A stretch of DNA of 32,405 bases, from NCBI GenBank assembly GCA_913777025.1, contig CAJYQM010000311.1, positions 1 to 32,405 of the forward strand, read 5' to 3'. The DNA is from an uncultured Massilia sp. (GTDB lineage: Bacteria; Pseudomonadota; Gammaproteobacteria; Burkholderiales; Burkholderiaceae_D). The position numbers and the translations under genes were made by a program. Of this stretch, positions 7,531 to 17,273 are shown piece after piece. The notes below the pieces were generated by a model. It was not told the DNA's origin, searched no databases, and saw only the letters and a list, made by a program, of their open reading frames with translations. The number at the start of each line of letters is the position of its first letter. Position 1 is the first letter of the stretch.

Positions 7531-8658
7531 ATGACACAAGATATCCTGTCCGTCCTGAACGGCGAAGGCAAGTCGCAAACGCTCAGGCGGCTGCATGCCG
7601 GCAGTGCGACGCGCTCGCAGATCGTCGGTATCGGCACCGCAACGCCGGAAACATCGTATTCGCAGCAGGAGATGATCGATGCGTTCGGCATCGAAGACGA
7701 GCGGATCCGCAACGTGTTTCTCAACAGTGCCATCGAGCGCCGCTTCCTGACCCTGCCGCCCGTCCAGGCCGATGGCCGCCGCTGCCAGGAAACCCAGGCC
7801 GACCTGCTGCAAAAACATAGCCGGAATGCAATCGAAGTGGGGGCCGAGGCCATCCGGCGCTGCCTGGAGCGTGCCGACGCCACCCTCGCCGACGTACGCT
7901 ACCTGTGCTGCGTGACCACGACCGGTTTCCTGACGCCGGGCCTGAGCGCGCTGCTCGTGAAGCACCTTGGCTTGCGCACCGATTGCGGCCGCGCCGATAT
8001 CGTCGGCATGGGCTGCAACGCGGGCCTGAACGGCCTGACCGTGGCCAGCGGATGGGCCGAGGCGAATCCCGGCAAGCTGGCGATCATGCTGTGCGTCGAA
8101 ATCTGTTCGGCCGCCTATGTCTTCGACGGCAGCATGAAGACGGCCGTGGTCAACAGCCTGTTCGGCGACGGCGCCAGCGCGGTGGCCATGCAGGCCGGAC
8201 CGGACCGACGCGCCGGCATGCCGACGGTACTCGGCTTCGCCAGCCAGGTGATTCCGGAAGCGGTCGATGCGATGCGCTTCGACTGGGCCCAGGAACACGG
8301 CAAGTTCAGTTTCGTGCTGGCCCAGGAAGTTCCCTACGTGGTGGGTGCCAATGCCGAGCAGATCATCGACCGGCTGCTGCGCGGGGCGGGGCTGCGCCGC
8401 AGCGAAATCAGCCATTGGCTGGTGCATTCCGGCGGCAAGAAGGTGATCGACTCCGTCAAGATCAACCTCGGCCTGACCGCCGACGACTTGCGGCACACGA
8501 GCAGCGTCCTGCGGGACTACGGAAACATGTCCAGCGGCTCCTTCCTGTTTTCCTATGAGCGCCTGCTGCAGGAGGGGCGCGTCAAGCCGGGCGATTACGG
8601 CGTCATGATGACCATGGGGCCGGGCGCGACGATTGAAGCTGCACTGATCAGCTGGTAG
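7531..8658 (+). CDS. dpgA: DpgA: 3,5-dihydroxyphenylacetyl-CoA synthase (type III PKS)
   Basis: A 375-residue chalcone-synthase-fold enzyme. In the Dpg pathway DpgA condenses four malonyl-CoA to the 3,5-dihydroxyphenylacetyl-CoA precursor. The catalytic triad is visible: C162 in GMGCNAG, H299 in LVHSGGKK and N332 in YGNMSSGS, at positions very close to those of characterised DpgA. The C-terminal GPGATIEA segment is also typical. The identity as DpgA, rather than another type III PKS, comes from the four adjacent genes that complete the pathway. It starts 39 bases after the MFS gene, with only a weak ribosome-binding site. Confidence 0.93.
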   Translation: MTQDILSVLNGEGKSQTLRRLHAGSATRSQIVGIGTATPETSYSQQEMIDAFGIEDERIRNVFLNSAIERRFLTLPPVQADGRRCQETQADLLQKHSRNAIEVGAEAIRRCLERADATLADVRYLCCVTTTGFLTPGLSALLVKHLGLRTDCGRADIVGMGCNAGLNGLTVASGWAEANPGKLAIMLCVEICSAAYVFDGSMKTAVVNSLFGDGASAVAMQAGPDRRAGMPTVLGFASQVIPEAVDAMRFDWAQEHGKFSFVLAQEVPYVVGANAEQIIDRLLRGAGLRRSEISHWLVHSGGKKVIDSVKINLGLTADDLRHTSSVLRDYGNMSSGSFLFSYERLLQEGRVKPGDYGVMMTMGPGATIEAALISW

Positions 8659-8704
8659 GCCGCCGGCCGCCAGTTTCCAGCGATTCTTTGTAAAGGAACT
8701 CATC

Positions 8705-9421
8705 ATGTCCCCTGAAAGCACGATCCTGTTGCCGCTCCCCGGCATCACCCTGAAATACGAACTGCAACTCGGCGGCGGCCTGTCCAAGGCGTTGGTCGCC
8801 GATGTCAACGGCATCTGCGATTGCGCCGAAGATGCCGGGGCCGGCAGCGTGCTGCAGCTGGCGCTGGCCGATAACGGCGAACGCGGCGAGGCCGTTCCCA
8901 ACGTGACCCTGGTCAATACCTGGGAGCGCGCCCTGCGCCGCATCGAACGCCTGCCCCTGCCGACCGTGGCGACGCTGGACGGCCGCTGCGGCAGCCTGGG
9001 CATGGCATTGTTGCTGACCGCCGACTACCGCATCGCCGCGCCGGACCTGCGCCTGGGCCTGGCGCTCGATGGCGAGACCTCGCTGCCCGGCATGGTACTG
9101 CACCGCCTGGCCAACCAGATCGGCCTGTCTCGCGCGCGCCGCATGGCCTTGTTCATGAGCGAACTCGATGCCGCCGCCGCGGCCGAATACGGGCTGGTCG
9201 ACGAGATCGCGGCCGATACCGGCGCGGCCTCCCGGGCCTTCGTCCAGGGCCTGAAGCCGGCCGAACTGCGCGACCTGGCGATCCGCCGTCGCCTGATCCT
9301 GGAAGCGCCGTCGAGCAGCTACGAGGAAGGACTGGGCAATTACCTGGCTGCGTGCGACCGCGTCCTGCGCAGTGCCGCCATCCGCCCGGTGAGCACCGGC
9401 ACGGCGCTGCAGACCGCCTGA
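8705..9421 (+). CDS. dpgB: DpgB: enoyl-CoA hydratase-like helper of DpgA
   Basis: A 238-residue crotonase-fold protein. In known systems DpgB increases DpgA output and helps with dehydration and aromatisation of the polyketide-CoA. Crotonase features include TVATLDGRCGSLGMALLLTADYRIA-type sequence around residues 90-110 (the oxyanion-hole strand, but without the usual GGG) and ADxRLGLAL after it. The sequence is short and divergent compared with DpgD, as in other Dpg clusters. The ATG has AAAGGA seven bases upstream, and the gap to dpgA is 46 bases. Confidence 0.88.
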   Translation: MSPESTILLPLPGITLKYELQLGGGLSKALVADVNGICDCAEDAGAGSVLQLALADNGERGEAVPNVTLVNTWERALRRIERLPLPTVATLDGRCGSLGMALLLTADYRIAAPDLRLGLALDGETSLPGMVLHRLANQIGLSRARRMALFMSELDAAAAAEYGLVDEIAADTGAASRAFVQGLKPAELRDLAIRRRLILEAPSSSYEEGLGNYLAACDRVLRSAAIRPVSTGTALQTA

Positions 9422-9452
9422 CCGCCGCCCATCGATCTTGCCACGTCCAGCC

Positions 9453-10787
9453 ATGTCGACCACCACATACGCGCAGCCTGCCGCTGCCACTTCGTTCTTC
9501 GCCGCCACCTGCGTGTCCGGAAACGGTCCGCAGGCCGATGCCCTGGCGCTGCAAGCAGTCCTGGCTGATGGCGAACGCCTGCTCGCGACGCTGGCGCCGC
9601 CGGGCCGGCGCAGCGGGCAGGAGCGCACGACTGCCGAACTCGTGCATGCGCAATGCCGCGAATGGCGCCGCCGCTTCATGCAGGATCATGCCGCATGGGT
9701 GTATGACTGCCTGACAGCGGGACGTACGCTGCGCCTGCGCATCGGTGCCCTGGCCCTGGCCGCGGCCAGGATGTTTCCGGGCCTGGTGCCGACCGAGGCC
9801 CAGCTCGAAAACGAACGTACCCTGTTCCAGGGTGACAAGGAAGGACGCGAGATCGACCAGGGCATATTCTTCGCGGCGCTGCTGGCCGATCGCGGCTGCG
9901 GCGCGCACTTGGTCGACAGCATGCTCCAGCCCTCGGTGCGGGCACGCGCCTACGCGGCCGACTTCCGGCGCGACGGGCGCATCGCGCTCGACACCCTGCT
10001 GCTGGAGCGGCGCGGCCCGGTGGCCCACCTGACGGTATGCAACCGCGAACACCTGAACGCCGAGGACAACACGCTGATCGACGACATGGAAACCGCCGTC
10101 GACCTGGTGCTGCTCGACGATGCCAGCCGCGTCGGCGTGCTGCGCGGGGGCGCGGTCGCGCATCCCAAATACGCGGGCCGCCGCGTATTCAGCGCCGGCA
10201 TCAATCTGAAGCATCTGCATCGCGGCCAGATCTCCTTCGTCGATTTCCTGCTGCGGCGTGAGCTGGGCTACATCCACAAGATATGGCGCGGCCTGCTCGA
10301 GCATGACACGGATGGGCGCCCGGTACGCCGCGACAAGCCATGGATCGCCGCCGTCGACAGCTTCGCCATCGGCGGCGGCGCCCAACTGCTGCTGGTATTC
10401 GACCACGTGATCGCCGCATCCGACAGCTTCTTCAGCCTGCCCGCCGCCCAGGAAGGCATCGTGCCCGGCGTGGCCAACCTGCGTCTGACGCGCGCGCTTG
10501 GCACGCGCCTGGCGCGCCAGGTCATCCTGGGCGGGCGCGCCATCCGCGCCGCCGATCCCGAGGCAGCGCTGGTATTCGACCGGATCGTAGCGCCGGAGGC
10601 GATGGACGCCGAGATCGAGCGCGCCGCCGGCGAGTACGACAATGCGGCGGTCACCGCAAACCGCCGCATGCTCAACATGGCGGAAGAAAGCAGCGACATG
10701 TTTCGCAGCTACATGGCCGAATTCGCGGCCGAACAGGCGCTGCGCCTGTACAGCCCCGACGTCATCGGCAAGCTGCAGCACCGCTGA
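9453..10787 (+). CDS. dpgC: DpgC: cofactor-independent 3,5-dihydroxyphenylacetyl-CoA 1,2-dioxygenase
   Basis: A 444-residue enzyme. DpgC oxidises 3,5-dihydroxyphenylacetyl-CoA with O2 to 3,5-dihydroxyphenylglyoxylate and free CoA, without metal or flavin. The C-terminal two-thirds is a crotonase fold with FSAGINLKHLHRG, then SFAIGGGAQLLLVFDHV and AAQEGIVPGVANLRL, which are characteristic DpgC blocks. The roughly 180-residue N-terminal helical region matches the extra DpgC domain. Length is close to the known enzymes (about 430). The ATG at 9453 is preferred over an in-frame TTG at 9438; neither has a clear ribosome-binding site, so coupling to dpgB (31-base gap) is likely. No comparable role outside phenylglycine biosynthesis is known to me. 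Confidence 0.94.
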   Translation: MSTTTYAQPAAATSFFAATCVSGNGPQADALALQAVLADGERLLATLAPPGRRSGQERTTAELVHAQCREWRRRFMQDHAAWVYDCLTAGRTLRLRIGALALAAARMFPGLVPTEAQLENERTLFQGDKEGREIDQGIFFAALLADRGCGAHLVDSMLQPSVRARAYAADFRRDGRIALDTLLLERRGPVAHLTVCNREHLNAEDNTLIDDMETAVDLVLLDDASRVGVLRGGAVAHPKYAGRRVFSAGINLKHLHRGQISFVDFLLRRELGYIHKIWRGLLEHDTDGRPVRRDKPWIAAVDSFAIGGGAQLLLVFDHVIAASDSFFSLPAAQEGIVPGVANLRLTRALGTRLARQVILGGRAIRAADPEAALVFDRIVAPEAMDAEIERAAGEYDNAAVTANRRMLNMAEESSDMFRSYMAEFAAEQALRLYSPDVIGKLQHR

Positions 10788-10812
10788 GCGCGCACTCACC
10801 ACAGGAACGATC

Positions 10813-12183
10813 ATGCATATCCACTCCACGACTTCGGAAACACCCGTTCAACTGGAACGTAGCGAACTGCATCCCGCCCTCGGCGACTCGCTGATGGAGG
10901 CGATGAGCTTCCTGAACGAGGTAATGGACCGCCATCCGCGCGCCATCTCGTTCGCCCCCGGCGCACCGTTCGCCGGCTTTTTCGAGCAGTTCGACGTGCC
11001 GGCCTGCCTGGCGCGCTACAGCAGATACCTGGCCGAGGACAAGGGGATGAGCCAGGACCAGATCCGCAAACGGCTGTACCAGTACGGTCCCAGCAAGGGC
11101 ATCATCAACGACCTGCTCGCGCAGTCGCTGCGTATCGACGAAGGTATCCAGGTGCCGCCGGAGGCGGTGGTGGTGACGGCCGGTTGCCAGGAAGCGCTGC
11201 TGCTGGCGATCCGGGCGCTGTGCAGCTCGCCGCGCGACCGGCTGGCCGTGATCAACCCGTGCTTCGTCGGCATCGCCGGTGCCGCCCGCGTGCTGGACAT
11301 CGATGTCGTGGCGATCGAAGAGAGCGCCAGCGGCATCGACTGGTTCGGCCTGGTGAACGCCTGCCGCAGTGCGCGCGCACAGGGCAAGCGCATCCGCGCG
11401 CTGTACGTGGCGCCGGACTTTTCCAACCCCTCCGGCAACCTGCTCGACCTGGCCAGCCGCCGCCGCCTGCTGGCGCTGGCCGAAGCGGAGGATTTCCTGC
11501 TGCTCGAGGATAACGCCTATGCCTTCACGGCCGGCGCCGCCGCCGCGCTGCCGTCCCTCAAGGCGCTCGATCGCAACGGCCGGGTGATCTATCTCGGCAC
11601 CTGCGCCAAGACCTGCCTGCCGGGCGTGCGCATCGGTTACGCGGTCGCCGACCAGCTGGTCACCGGGGGGCGACAGGGCGTGCGCCTGCTGGCCGACGAG
11701 CTGGCCGCCCTCAAGAGCATGGTGACGGTGAATACCGCGCCGATCTGCCAGGCGATCGTCGGCGGCATGCTGCTCGAGCATGGCGGCTCGCTGGCCGCGC
11801 TGAGCGCCGGCAAGGCGGCGCTGTACCGGAACAACCTGGCCCTGCTGCTGGAGGCCCTGGACAATCATGTCGGTCCGCTGAACGGCACCGGCATGGTCAG
11901 CTGGAATACGCCGCAGGGCGGCTTTTTCGTCCGGATGCGCCTGCCCGTCGAGGCGGACGCCGCGCTGCTCGAATACTGCGCGGCGGAATACGGCGTGTTG
12001 TGGACGCCGATGAGCAGTTTCCACCTGAACGGCGGCGGCCGCAACGAGCTGAGGCTGTCGTGCAGCTACCTCACGCCCGATGCGATCGACGAAGGCATAC
12101 GCCGCTTCGCGTACTTCCTGCGCGATCCGCGTGTCCGGGACGGGCAACGACAGCCGGTAGCCGCCGAGAAGGCGGAGGCATGA
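10813..12183 (+). CDS. PLP-dependent aminotransferase forming dihydroxyphenylglycine (HpgT/Pgat type)
   Basis: A 456-residue fold-type I aminotransferase, expected to convert 3,5-dihydroxyphenylglyoxylate to 3,5-dihydroxyphenylglycine, the last step of the pathway. PLP-site features are the YGPSKG segment early in the protein, [10 protein letters not shown] in the middle, [10 protein letters not shown] and the Schiff-base lysine K266 in [15 protein letters not shown]. It resembles the MocR/AAA-aminotransferase group to which HpgT belongs, but has no DNA-binding domain. It is placed between dpgC and dpgD, and its stop overlaps the dpgD start. The amino donor cannot be told from sequence. Confidence 0.88.
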   Translation: MHIHSTTSETPVQLERSELHPALGDSLMEAMSFLNEVMDRHPRAISFAPGAPFAGFFEQFDVPACLARYSRYLAEDKGMSQDQIRKRLYQYGPSKGIINDLLAQSLRIDEGIQVPPEAVVVTAGCQEALLLAIRALCSSPRDRLAVINPCFVGIAGAARVLDIDVVAIEESASGIDWFGLVNACRSARAQGKRIRALYVAPDFSNPSGNLLDLASRRRLLALAEAEDFLLLEDNAYAFTAGAAAALPSLKALDRNGRVIYLGTCAKTCLPGVRIGYAVADQLVTGGRQGVRLLADELAALKSMVTVNTAPICQAIVGGMLLEHGGSLAALSAGKAALYRNNLALLLEALDNHVGPLNGTGMVSWNTPQGGFFVRMRLPVEADAALLEYCAAEYGVLWTPMSSFHLNGGGRNELRLSCSYLTPDAIDEGIRRFAYFLRDPRVRDGQRQPVAAEKAEA

Positions 12184-12995
12184 TGCGTACCGACGGCAGC
12201 GAGGCGCCGCGCGTGCTGTTCGAGCAGCGCGGCCACGTCGCCTATATCACGCTGAACCGGCCGCAGGTACTCAATGCGCTCGATTTGCGGACGCATGAGG
12301 AGCTGGCAGCCGTCTGGGACCGTTTCGAACAGGATCCGGCGATCTGGATCGGTGTCCTGAGCGGCGCCGGCGAGCGCGCGTTCAGTGTCGGCCAGGACCT
12401 CAAGGAACTTGTGGCACGCACCGACGGCGGCGAGAGCGCGTCGAGTTTTGGCAGCAAAGGCCGGCCCGGCTGGCCGCGTCTCACCGAACGTTTCGGCCTC
12501 ACCAAACCGATCGTCGCCCGCGTCAACGGGCTGGCGCTGGGCGGCGGGTTCGAATTGGCGCTCGCCTGCGACATCGTGGTGGCCGCCGCCGATGCCGAAT
12601 TCGCGCTGCCCGAAGCGCGGCTCGGCCTGATTGCGGGCGCGGGCGGCGTGTTCCGTCTGAGCCGCCAACTGCCGCTGCGCACCGCGCTGGGCTACCTGCT
12701 GACGGGCCGCCGTATCGGTGCCGCGCGGGCGTTCGAACTTGGGCTGATCAACGAGGTGGCCCGCCCCGGCGACCTGGATGCCTGCGTGCAGTCGTGGGTC
12801 GACGACCTGCTCGCCTGCGCGCCGCTGTCGCTGCGTGCCATCAAGGAGGCGGCGCTCGCTTCCGGCACGCTGCCGCTGGACCAGGCATTCGAAACCCGGT
12901 TCGAATCCGAGCGCCGGCGCCGCGACAGCATCGATTGCCGCGAAGGGCCACGCGCCTTCGTCGAAAAACGCAAGCCGGTGTGGCAGGGGCGATGA
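12180..12995 (+). CDS. dpgD: DpgD: enoyl-CoA hydratase of Dpg biosynthesis
   Basis: A 271-residue crotonase. DpgD works with DpgA and DpgB in the dehydration/aromatisation that gives 3,5-dihydroxyphenylacetyl-CoA. The canonical oxyanion-hole blocks are present: [10 protein letters not shown] near residue 65 and [21 protein letters not shown] near residues 115-135, followed by [14 protein letters not shown]. There are two adjacent start codons, ATG at 12180 and ATG at 12183. The first overlaps the aminotransferase stop, and GGAGG at 12174-12178 favours the second by spacing. The protein differs by one residue either way. Confidence 0.9.
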   Translation: MMRTDGSEAPRVLFEQRGHVAYITLNRPQVLNALDLRTHEELAAVWDRFEQDPAIWIGVLSGAGERAFSVGQDLKELVARTDGGESASSFGSKGRPGWPRLTERFGLTKPIVARVNGLALGGGFELALACDIVVAAADAEFALPEARLGLIAGAGGVFRLSRQLPLRTALGYLLTGRRIGAARAFELGLINEVARPGDLDACVQSWVDDLLACAPLSLRAIKEAALASGTLPLDQAFETRFESERRRRDSIDCREGPRAFVEKRKPVWQGR

Positions 12996-13047
12996 AGGAT
13001 TCACTGTCATGACCGGATCAGATCAATACCAATGGAAGACCAACATC

Positions 13048-14202
13048 ATGAAAAAACCAAGTCTCAAGCAAGCGGGATGGGGCGCTGCCCTCACGCTGGC
13101 GCTGTGCGGCACGGCACTGTGGGCGACGGGCGCGGACAGCAGCACGCCCGCCGCGGTGCCGGCGCCGAAGCCGCAACCGGCAGAGAAGAGCGCGCTGGCG
13201 GTGAACGCGGTCCAGCCCCGCGTCATCGAATGGCCGATCAGCGTCACGGCCAATGGCAATATCGCCGCCTGGCAGGAAGCCGCGGTTGGCAGTGAACTCG
13301 GCGGCTTGCGCCTGTCCGAGGTCGCGGTCAATGTCGGCGACGTCGTGCGCAAGGGACAGGTGCTGGCGCGCTTCGCCTCGGCCAGCGTCACGGCCGACGT
13401 GATGCAGCAGCAGGCGTCCCTGGAAGAGGCCGAGGCGGCACTGTCGGAAGCACAGGCCAATGCCGAGCGCGCGCGCGTGCTGATCAACAGCGGCGCGCTG
13501 AGCGGCCAGATGAACAAGCAGTACATGACGGCGGCGCAGAGCGCCAAGGCGCGCCTGAGCCTGGCGAGCGCGCGCCTGAAGAGCGAACAGATCCGGCTGC
13601 AGCAAACGGTCGTGGTCGCGCCCGACGACGGGGTGATCTCGGCCCGCAGCGCGGCCGTCGGCGCGGTCGTCGGCCAGGGACAGGAACTGTTCAAGCTGAT
13701 CCGCCAGAATCGCCTCGAATGGCGTGTCGAACTGAGTTCGGCCGACCTGTTGCGGGTCAAGCCCGGCCAGCACGCGCACCTGGTCGCCGCCAACGGCGCC
13801 ACGGTCGAGGGCAAGGTCCGCATCGTCGGCCCGAGCGTGGACACCGCCACCCGCAACGCACTGGTGTACGTCGATTTGCCGGTCGGCAGCCGGGTCCAGT
13901 CCGGGATGTTCGCCACGGGATCGCTTGAACTGGGGCGCAGTACGGCGCTGGCCGTACCGCAAAGCGCGGTGGTCAGTGCCGATGGCTACAACTACGTTTA
14001 CCGGATCGGCAACGGCGGCAAGGTGAGCCAGGTCCGGGTCGAACTGGGGCGGCGCCTGGAGCAGGACGTCGAACTCGTCTCGGGCGGCGATCCCTCGATG
14101 CGCCTGGTCGCGCGCGGCGTCGGCTTCCTCAACGATGGCGATACCGTCACGGTGCTGGCGCCGGGCGCGGCGCCCGGGGCGGCGCAGATCGCTTCGCGCT
14201 GA
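13048..14202 (+). CDS. RND-type periplasmic adaptor (membrane fusion protein)
   Basis: A 384-residue HlyD/AcrA-family adaptor. From the chosen ATG it begins MKKPS followed by a hydrophobic stretch and an ATGA-type end, consistent with a Sec signal. Residues about 45-110 and 190-230 form the split lipoyl/barrel-sandwich domain (SVTANGNIAAWQE, VVAPDDGVISARSAAVG), separated by an Ala/Glu/Gln-rich coiled-coil hairpin. A beta-barrel and a C-terminal membrane-proximal domain follow. An in-frame ATG at 13009 with AAGGA upstream would add 13 residues; the later start gives a better signal peptide. It pairs with the RND pump 11 bases downstream. No outer-membrane channel gene is in the window. Confidence 0.86.
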   Translation: MKKPSLKQAGWGAALTLALCGTALWATGADSSTPAAVPAPKPQPAEKSALAVNAVQPRVIEWPISVTANGNIAAWQEAAVGSELGGLRLSEVAVNVGDVVRKGQVLARFASASVTADVMQQQASLEEAEAALSEAQANAERARVLINSGALSGQMNKQYMTAAQSAKARLSLASARLKSEQIRLQQTVVVAPDDGVISARSAAVGAVVGQGQELFKLIRQNRLEWRVELSSADLLRVKPGQHAHLVAANGATVEGKVRIVGPSVDTATRNALVYVDLPVGSRVQSGMFATGSLELGRSTALAVPQSAVVSADGYNYVYRIGNGGKVSQVRVELGRRLEQDVELVSGGDPSMRLVARGVGFLNDGDTVTVLAPGAAPGAAQIASR

Positions 14203-14213
14203 CAGGAGACATC

Positions 14214-17200
14214 ATGAACTTTTCCAGCATGTCGATCAGGCACCCGGTGCCCGTCATCGTCCTGTTCATCCTGTTGAGCCTGGGCGGCCTGATCGGTTAC
14301 CACGGGATGAAGATCCAGGATTCTCCCGATGTCGAGTTCCCCGTGATCTTCGTCCACACCAGCCTTCCGGGCGCGTCGCCGCCCCAGCTCGAGAGTACGG
14401 TGGCGCGCCGCGTCGAGAACGCGCTGGCCGGCATCGAGGGTGTGCGCCACCTGGCCAGCACCATCAGCGACGGCACCGTCGCCACCAAGATCGAGTTCGA
14501 ACTCAGCCGCGATTCCACCGAGGCCATCAACGAGGTGCGCGATGCCATGGGCCGGGTGCGCGGCGACCTGCCGGCGGAAGTACGTGATCCCGTCATTACC
14601 AAGCTGAACGTAACCGGCGCCCCGATCCTCGGCTATACGGTCAGCTCGGCCCAGCTCGACGTGGCCCAGCTGTCGTGGTTCGTGGACGACAAGGTGGCGC
14701 GCTCGCTGATGTCGGTGCGCGGCGTCGGCCGTGTCGCACGGGTAGGCGGCGTCGACCGCGAGATCCTGGTCGAGCTCGACCCGGCGCGGCTGACGGCACT
14801 CAACGTGTCCGCGGCCGACATCTCGCAGCAGCTGCAGCGCGTGCAGCAGGAAGCGTCCGGCGGCCGCGCCGACATCGGCGGCGAGCAGCAGTCGGTGCGG
14901 ACCATCGCGACCGCCCGCAGCGTGCAGGACATCGCGGCGATGGAGATGGCGCTCCCCGACGGGCGCCGCATCCGGCTCGACCGGATCGCCCGCGTCAGCG
15001 ACGCCACTGCCGAACCGCGCGCGGCCACGCTGCTCGACGGGACGCCGGTGGTCGGTTTCGAGATTTCGCGCAGCAAGGGCGCCAGCGACATCGAGGTGGC
15101 GGAAGCGGTGCGCGCGACGCTGGCCAAGCTCGGCGCCGGCGAGCGCCAGGTGGTACTCAAGGAAATCTTCAACACCAGCGACACGGTGCGCAGCGATTTC
15201 GACGGCTCGATGTCCCTGCTGTACGAAGGCGCGCTGCTGGCCGTGCTGGTGGTCTGGGTGTTCCTGCGCGCGTGGCGCGCGACGCTGGTGGCGGCGGTCG
15301 CCTTGCCGCTGTCGGTGCTGCCGACCTTCCTCGTGATCCATATGCTCGGCTTCACCTTGAACATGGTGACGCTGCTGGCGCTGGCGCTGGTCATCGGCGT
15401 GCTGGTCGACGATGCGATCGTCGAGATCGAGAACATCATGCGCCACCTGCGCCAGGGCAGGACACCGCTGCAGGCCGCGCGCGAAGCCGCCGACGAGATC
15501 GGCCTGGCGGTGGTGGCGACCACCCTGACGCTGGTCGCGGTATTCCTGCCGACGGCGTTCATGACCGGCTTCGTGGGCGAATACTTCCGCCAGTTCGGCT
15601 GGACGGCGGCGATCGCAGTCGGCGCTTCGCTGCTGGTGGCGCGGCTGCTCACGCCGATGATGGCGACCTACCTGCTGCGCCCCATGATCCAGCGCGACAA
15701 GGAGGGACGCCTGATGCGGGCCTACCTGGCCGCCGCCGGCTGGTGCCTGCGCCACCGCCGCGCCACGATGCTGAGCGCGACCGTCCTGTTCATCCTGTCG
15801 CTGTCCGTAGTGGCGTTCCTGCCCACCGGTTTCATTCCGGCGCCTGACCGCGGCCAGACGCAGGTGACGCTGGAGCTGGTACCTGGCAGCACGCTGGCCG
15901 AAACCCGTGCCAGCGCCGAGCTGGCGCGCCGGCTGGTCCGGCAGGATGCCGACATCACCCAGGTCTACGCCAGCATCGGCGGCGACGAAGTGCGCCGCGC
16001 CATCCTGACCCTGAAGCTCAAGCCCCTGAAGGAACGCGCGCGCACCGTGGAGGCGATCGACCGCGGCCTGCGCGAGCGCCTGGCGGTACTGCCGGCGGTG
16101 CGCGTGACCGTGGGTTACGGTGACGACGGCGAAGAGCTGACCATCCCGTTGGCCGGCGAGGACCCCGAGGTGCTCAAGTCGGCAGCGCTGCGCCTGCAGC
16201 GCGAGATCCGCGGCATTCCCGGACTGGGCGCGATCTATTCGAACATCAGCGTGGTGCGCCCCGAACTGATCGTCACCCCCGATTTCGCGCGCGCCGCCGA
16301 CCTGGGCGTCACGGCGGCCGCCATCGGTGACACCCTGCGCGTGGCGACGGCGGGCGATTACGAGCAGGTGCTGCCGAAGCTGAACCTGTCCGACCGCCAG
16401 ATACCGATCCGGGTGCGCCTGCCGGACCAGGCGCGTTCCAACCTGGGCTTGCTGGAACGGCTGCCGGTGCCGGGCAAGAACGGCAACGTGGCGCTCGGCA
16501 CCGTGGCCAGCCTGCGCATCGACAGCGGGCCGGTGCGCATCGACCGCTACGACCGCCAGCGGCGCGTCACCATTCACGTCGAATTGAACGGACGCGACGA
16601 GGAAGCGGTACGAGCCGCGCTGCGCAAGCTGCCGGCCCTGACCCAGCTGCCCCAGGGTGTGGTCCGGGCCACGTCCGGCGGCGACGAGATGAAGCAGGAG
16701 CTGTTCTCCAGCTTCATCGTGGCGATGCTCACCGGGATACTGTGCGTCTACCTGGTGCTGGTACTGCTGTTCAAGAGCTTCATGCAGCCGCTGACGATCA
16801 TGGCGGCGCTGCCGCTGTCGATCGGGGGCGCTTTCGCGGCACTGCTGGTGACGAACCATGCCTTGTCCTTGCCCTCCCTGCTTGGCATGCTGATGCTCAT
16901 GGGGGTGACGGTCAAGAATTCCATCCTGCTGGTCGAATACGCTCTGCGCGCCCGGCGCGAACACGGCGTGAGCCGCCGCGACGCCTTGATCGATGCCTGC
17001 CGCAAGCGCGCCCAGCCGATCGTGATGACGACCGTGGCGATGGGGGCGGGCATGCTGCCGATCGCCCTCGGCATCGGTGCCGACGCGGCGTTCCGCGCAC
17101 CGATGGCGATTGCCGTGATCGGCGGCCTGCTGACTTCTACCTTGCTCAGCCTGCTGGTGATCCCGGTGGTCTTCACCTACCTGGACGACTTGGCCGCCTG

Positions 17201-17273
17201 GCGCATCCGCTGGTTCAGGCGCCGTGGCGCGGCTTCCGCCGTGGCGCAACCCTTACTGCACGAGGTGACCTGA
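14214..17273 (+). CDS. RND efflux pump permease (AcrB/HAE1-like)
   Basis: A 1,019-residue inner-membrane proton-driven pump of the usual RND length. It starts with a typical N-terminal TM1 (RHPVPVIVLFILLSLGG) and large periplasmic loop. The TM4 region has GVLVDDAIVEIENIMRHL with the paired aspartates used for proton transfer, and a second half repeats the layout (MGVTVKNSILLVEYA in TM10). AGGAGA lies five bases before the ATG. The following ABC gene starts inside its stop codon (TGATG). With the adaptor it would form a tripartite exporter with a TolC-like protein encoded elsewhere. Peptide export or self-resistance is inferred from the operon. Confidence 0.91.
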   Translation: MNFSSMSIRHPVPVIVLFILLSLGGLIGYHGMKIQDSPDVEFPVIFVHTSLPGASPPQLESTVARRVENALAGIEGVRHLASTISDGTVATKIEFELSRDSTEAINEVRDAMGRVRGDLPAEVRDPVITKLNVTGAPILGYTVSSAQLDVAQLSWFVDDKVARSLMSVRGVGRVARVGGVDREILVELDPARLTALNVSAADISQQLQRVQQEASGGRADIGGEQQSVRTIATARSVQDIAAMEMALPDGRRIRLDRIARVSDATAEPRAATLLDGTPVVGFEISRSKGASDIEVAEAVRATLAKLGAGERQVVLKEIFNTSDTVRSDFDGSMSLLYEGALLAVLVVWVFLRAWRATLVAAVALPLSVLPTFLVIHMLGFTLNMVTLLALALVIGVLVDDAIVEIENIMRHLRQGRTPLQAAREAADEIGLAVVATTLTLVAVFLPTAFMTGFVGEYFRQFGWTAAIAVGASLLVARLLTPMMATYLLRPMIQRDKEGRLMRAYLAAAGWCLRHRRATMLSATVLFILSLSVVAFLPTGFIPAPDRGQTQVTLELVPGSTLAETRASAELARRLVRQDADITQVYASIGGDEVRRAILTLKLKPLKERARTVEAIDRGLRERLAVLPAVRVTVGYGDDGEELTIPLAGEDPEVLKSAALRLQREIRGIPGLGAIYSNISVVRPELIVTPDFARAADLGVTAAAIGDTLRVATAGDYEQVLPKLNLSDRQIPIRVRLPDQARSNLGLLERLPVPGKNGNVALGTVASLRIDSGPVRIDRYDRQRRVTIHVELNGRDEEAVRAALRKLPALTQLPQGVVRATSGGDEMKQELFSSFIVAMLTGILCVYLVLVLLFKSFMQPLTIMAALPLSIGGAFAALLVTNHALSLPSLLGMLMLMGVTVKNSILLVEYALRARREHGVSRRDALIDACRKRAQPIVMTTVAMGAGMLPIALGIGADAAFRAPMAIAVIGGLLTSTLLSLLVIPVVFTYLDDLAAWRIRWFRRRGAASAVAQPLLHEVT

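Noticed and set aside
13998-17249. A 1,083-residue minus-strand open frame opposite the RND pump
   Set aside because: Same high-GC shadow effect; low-complexity His/Gln/Arg-rich translation without recognisable domains, fully covered by a convincing RND gene.
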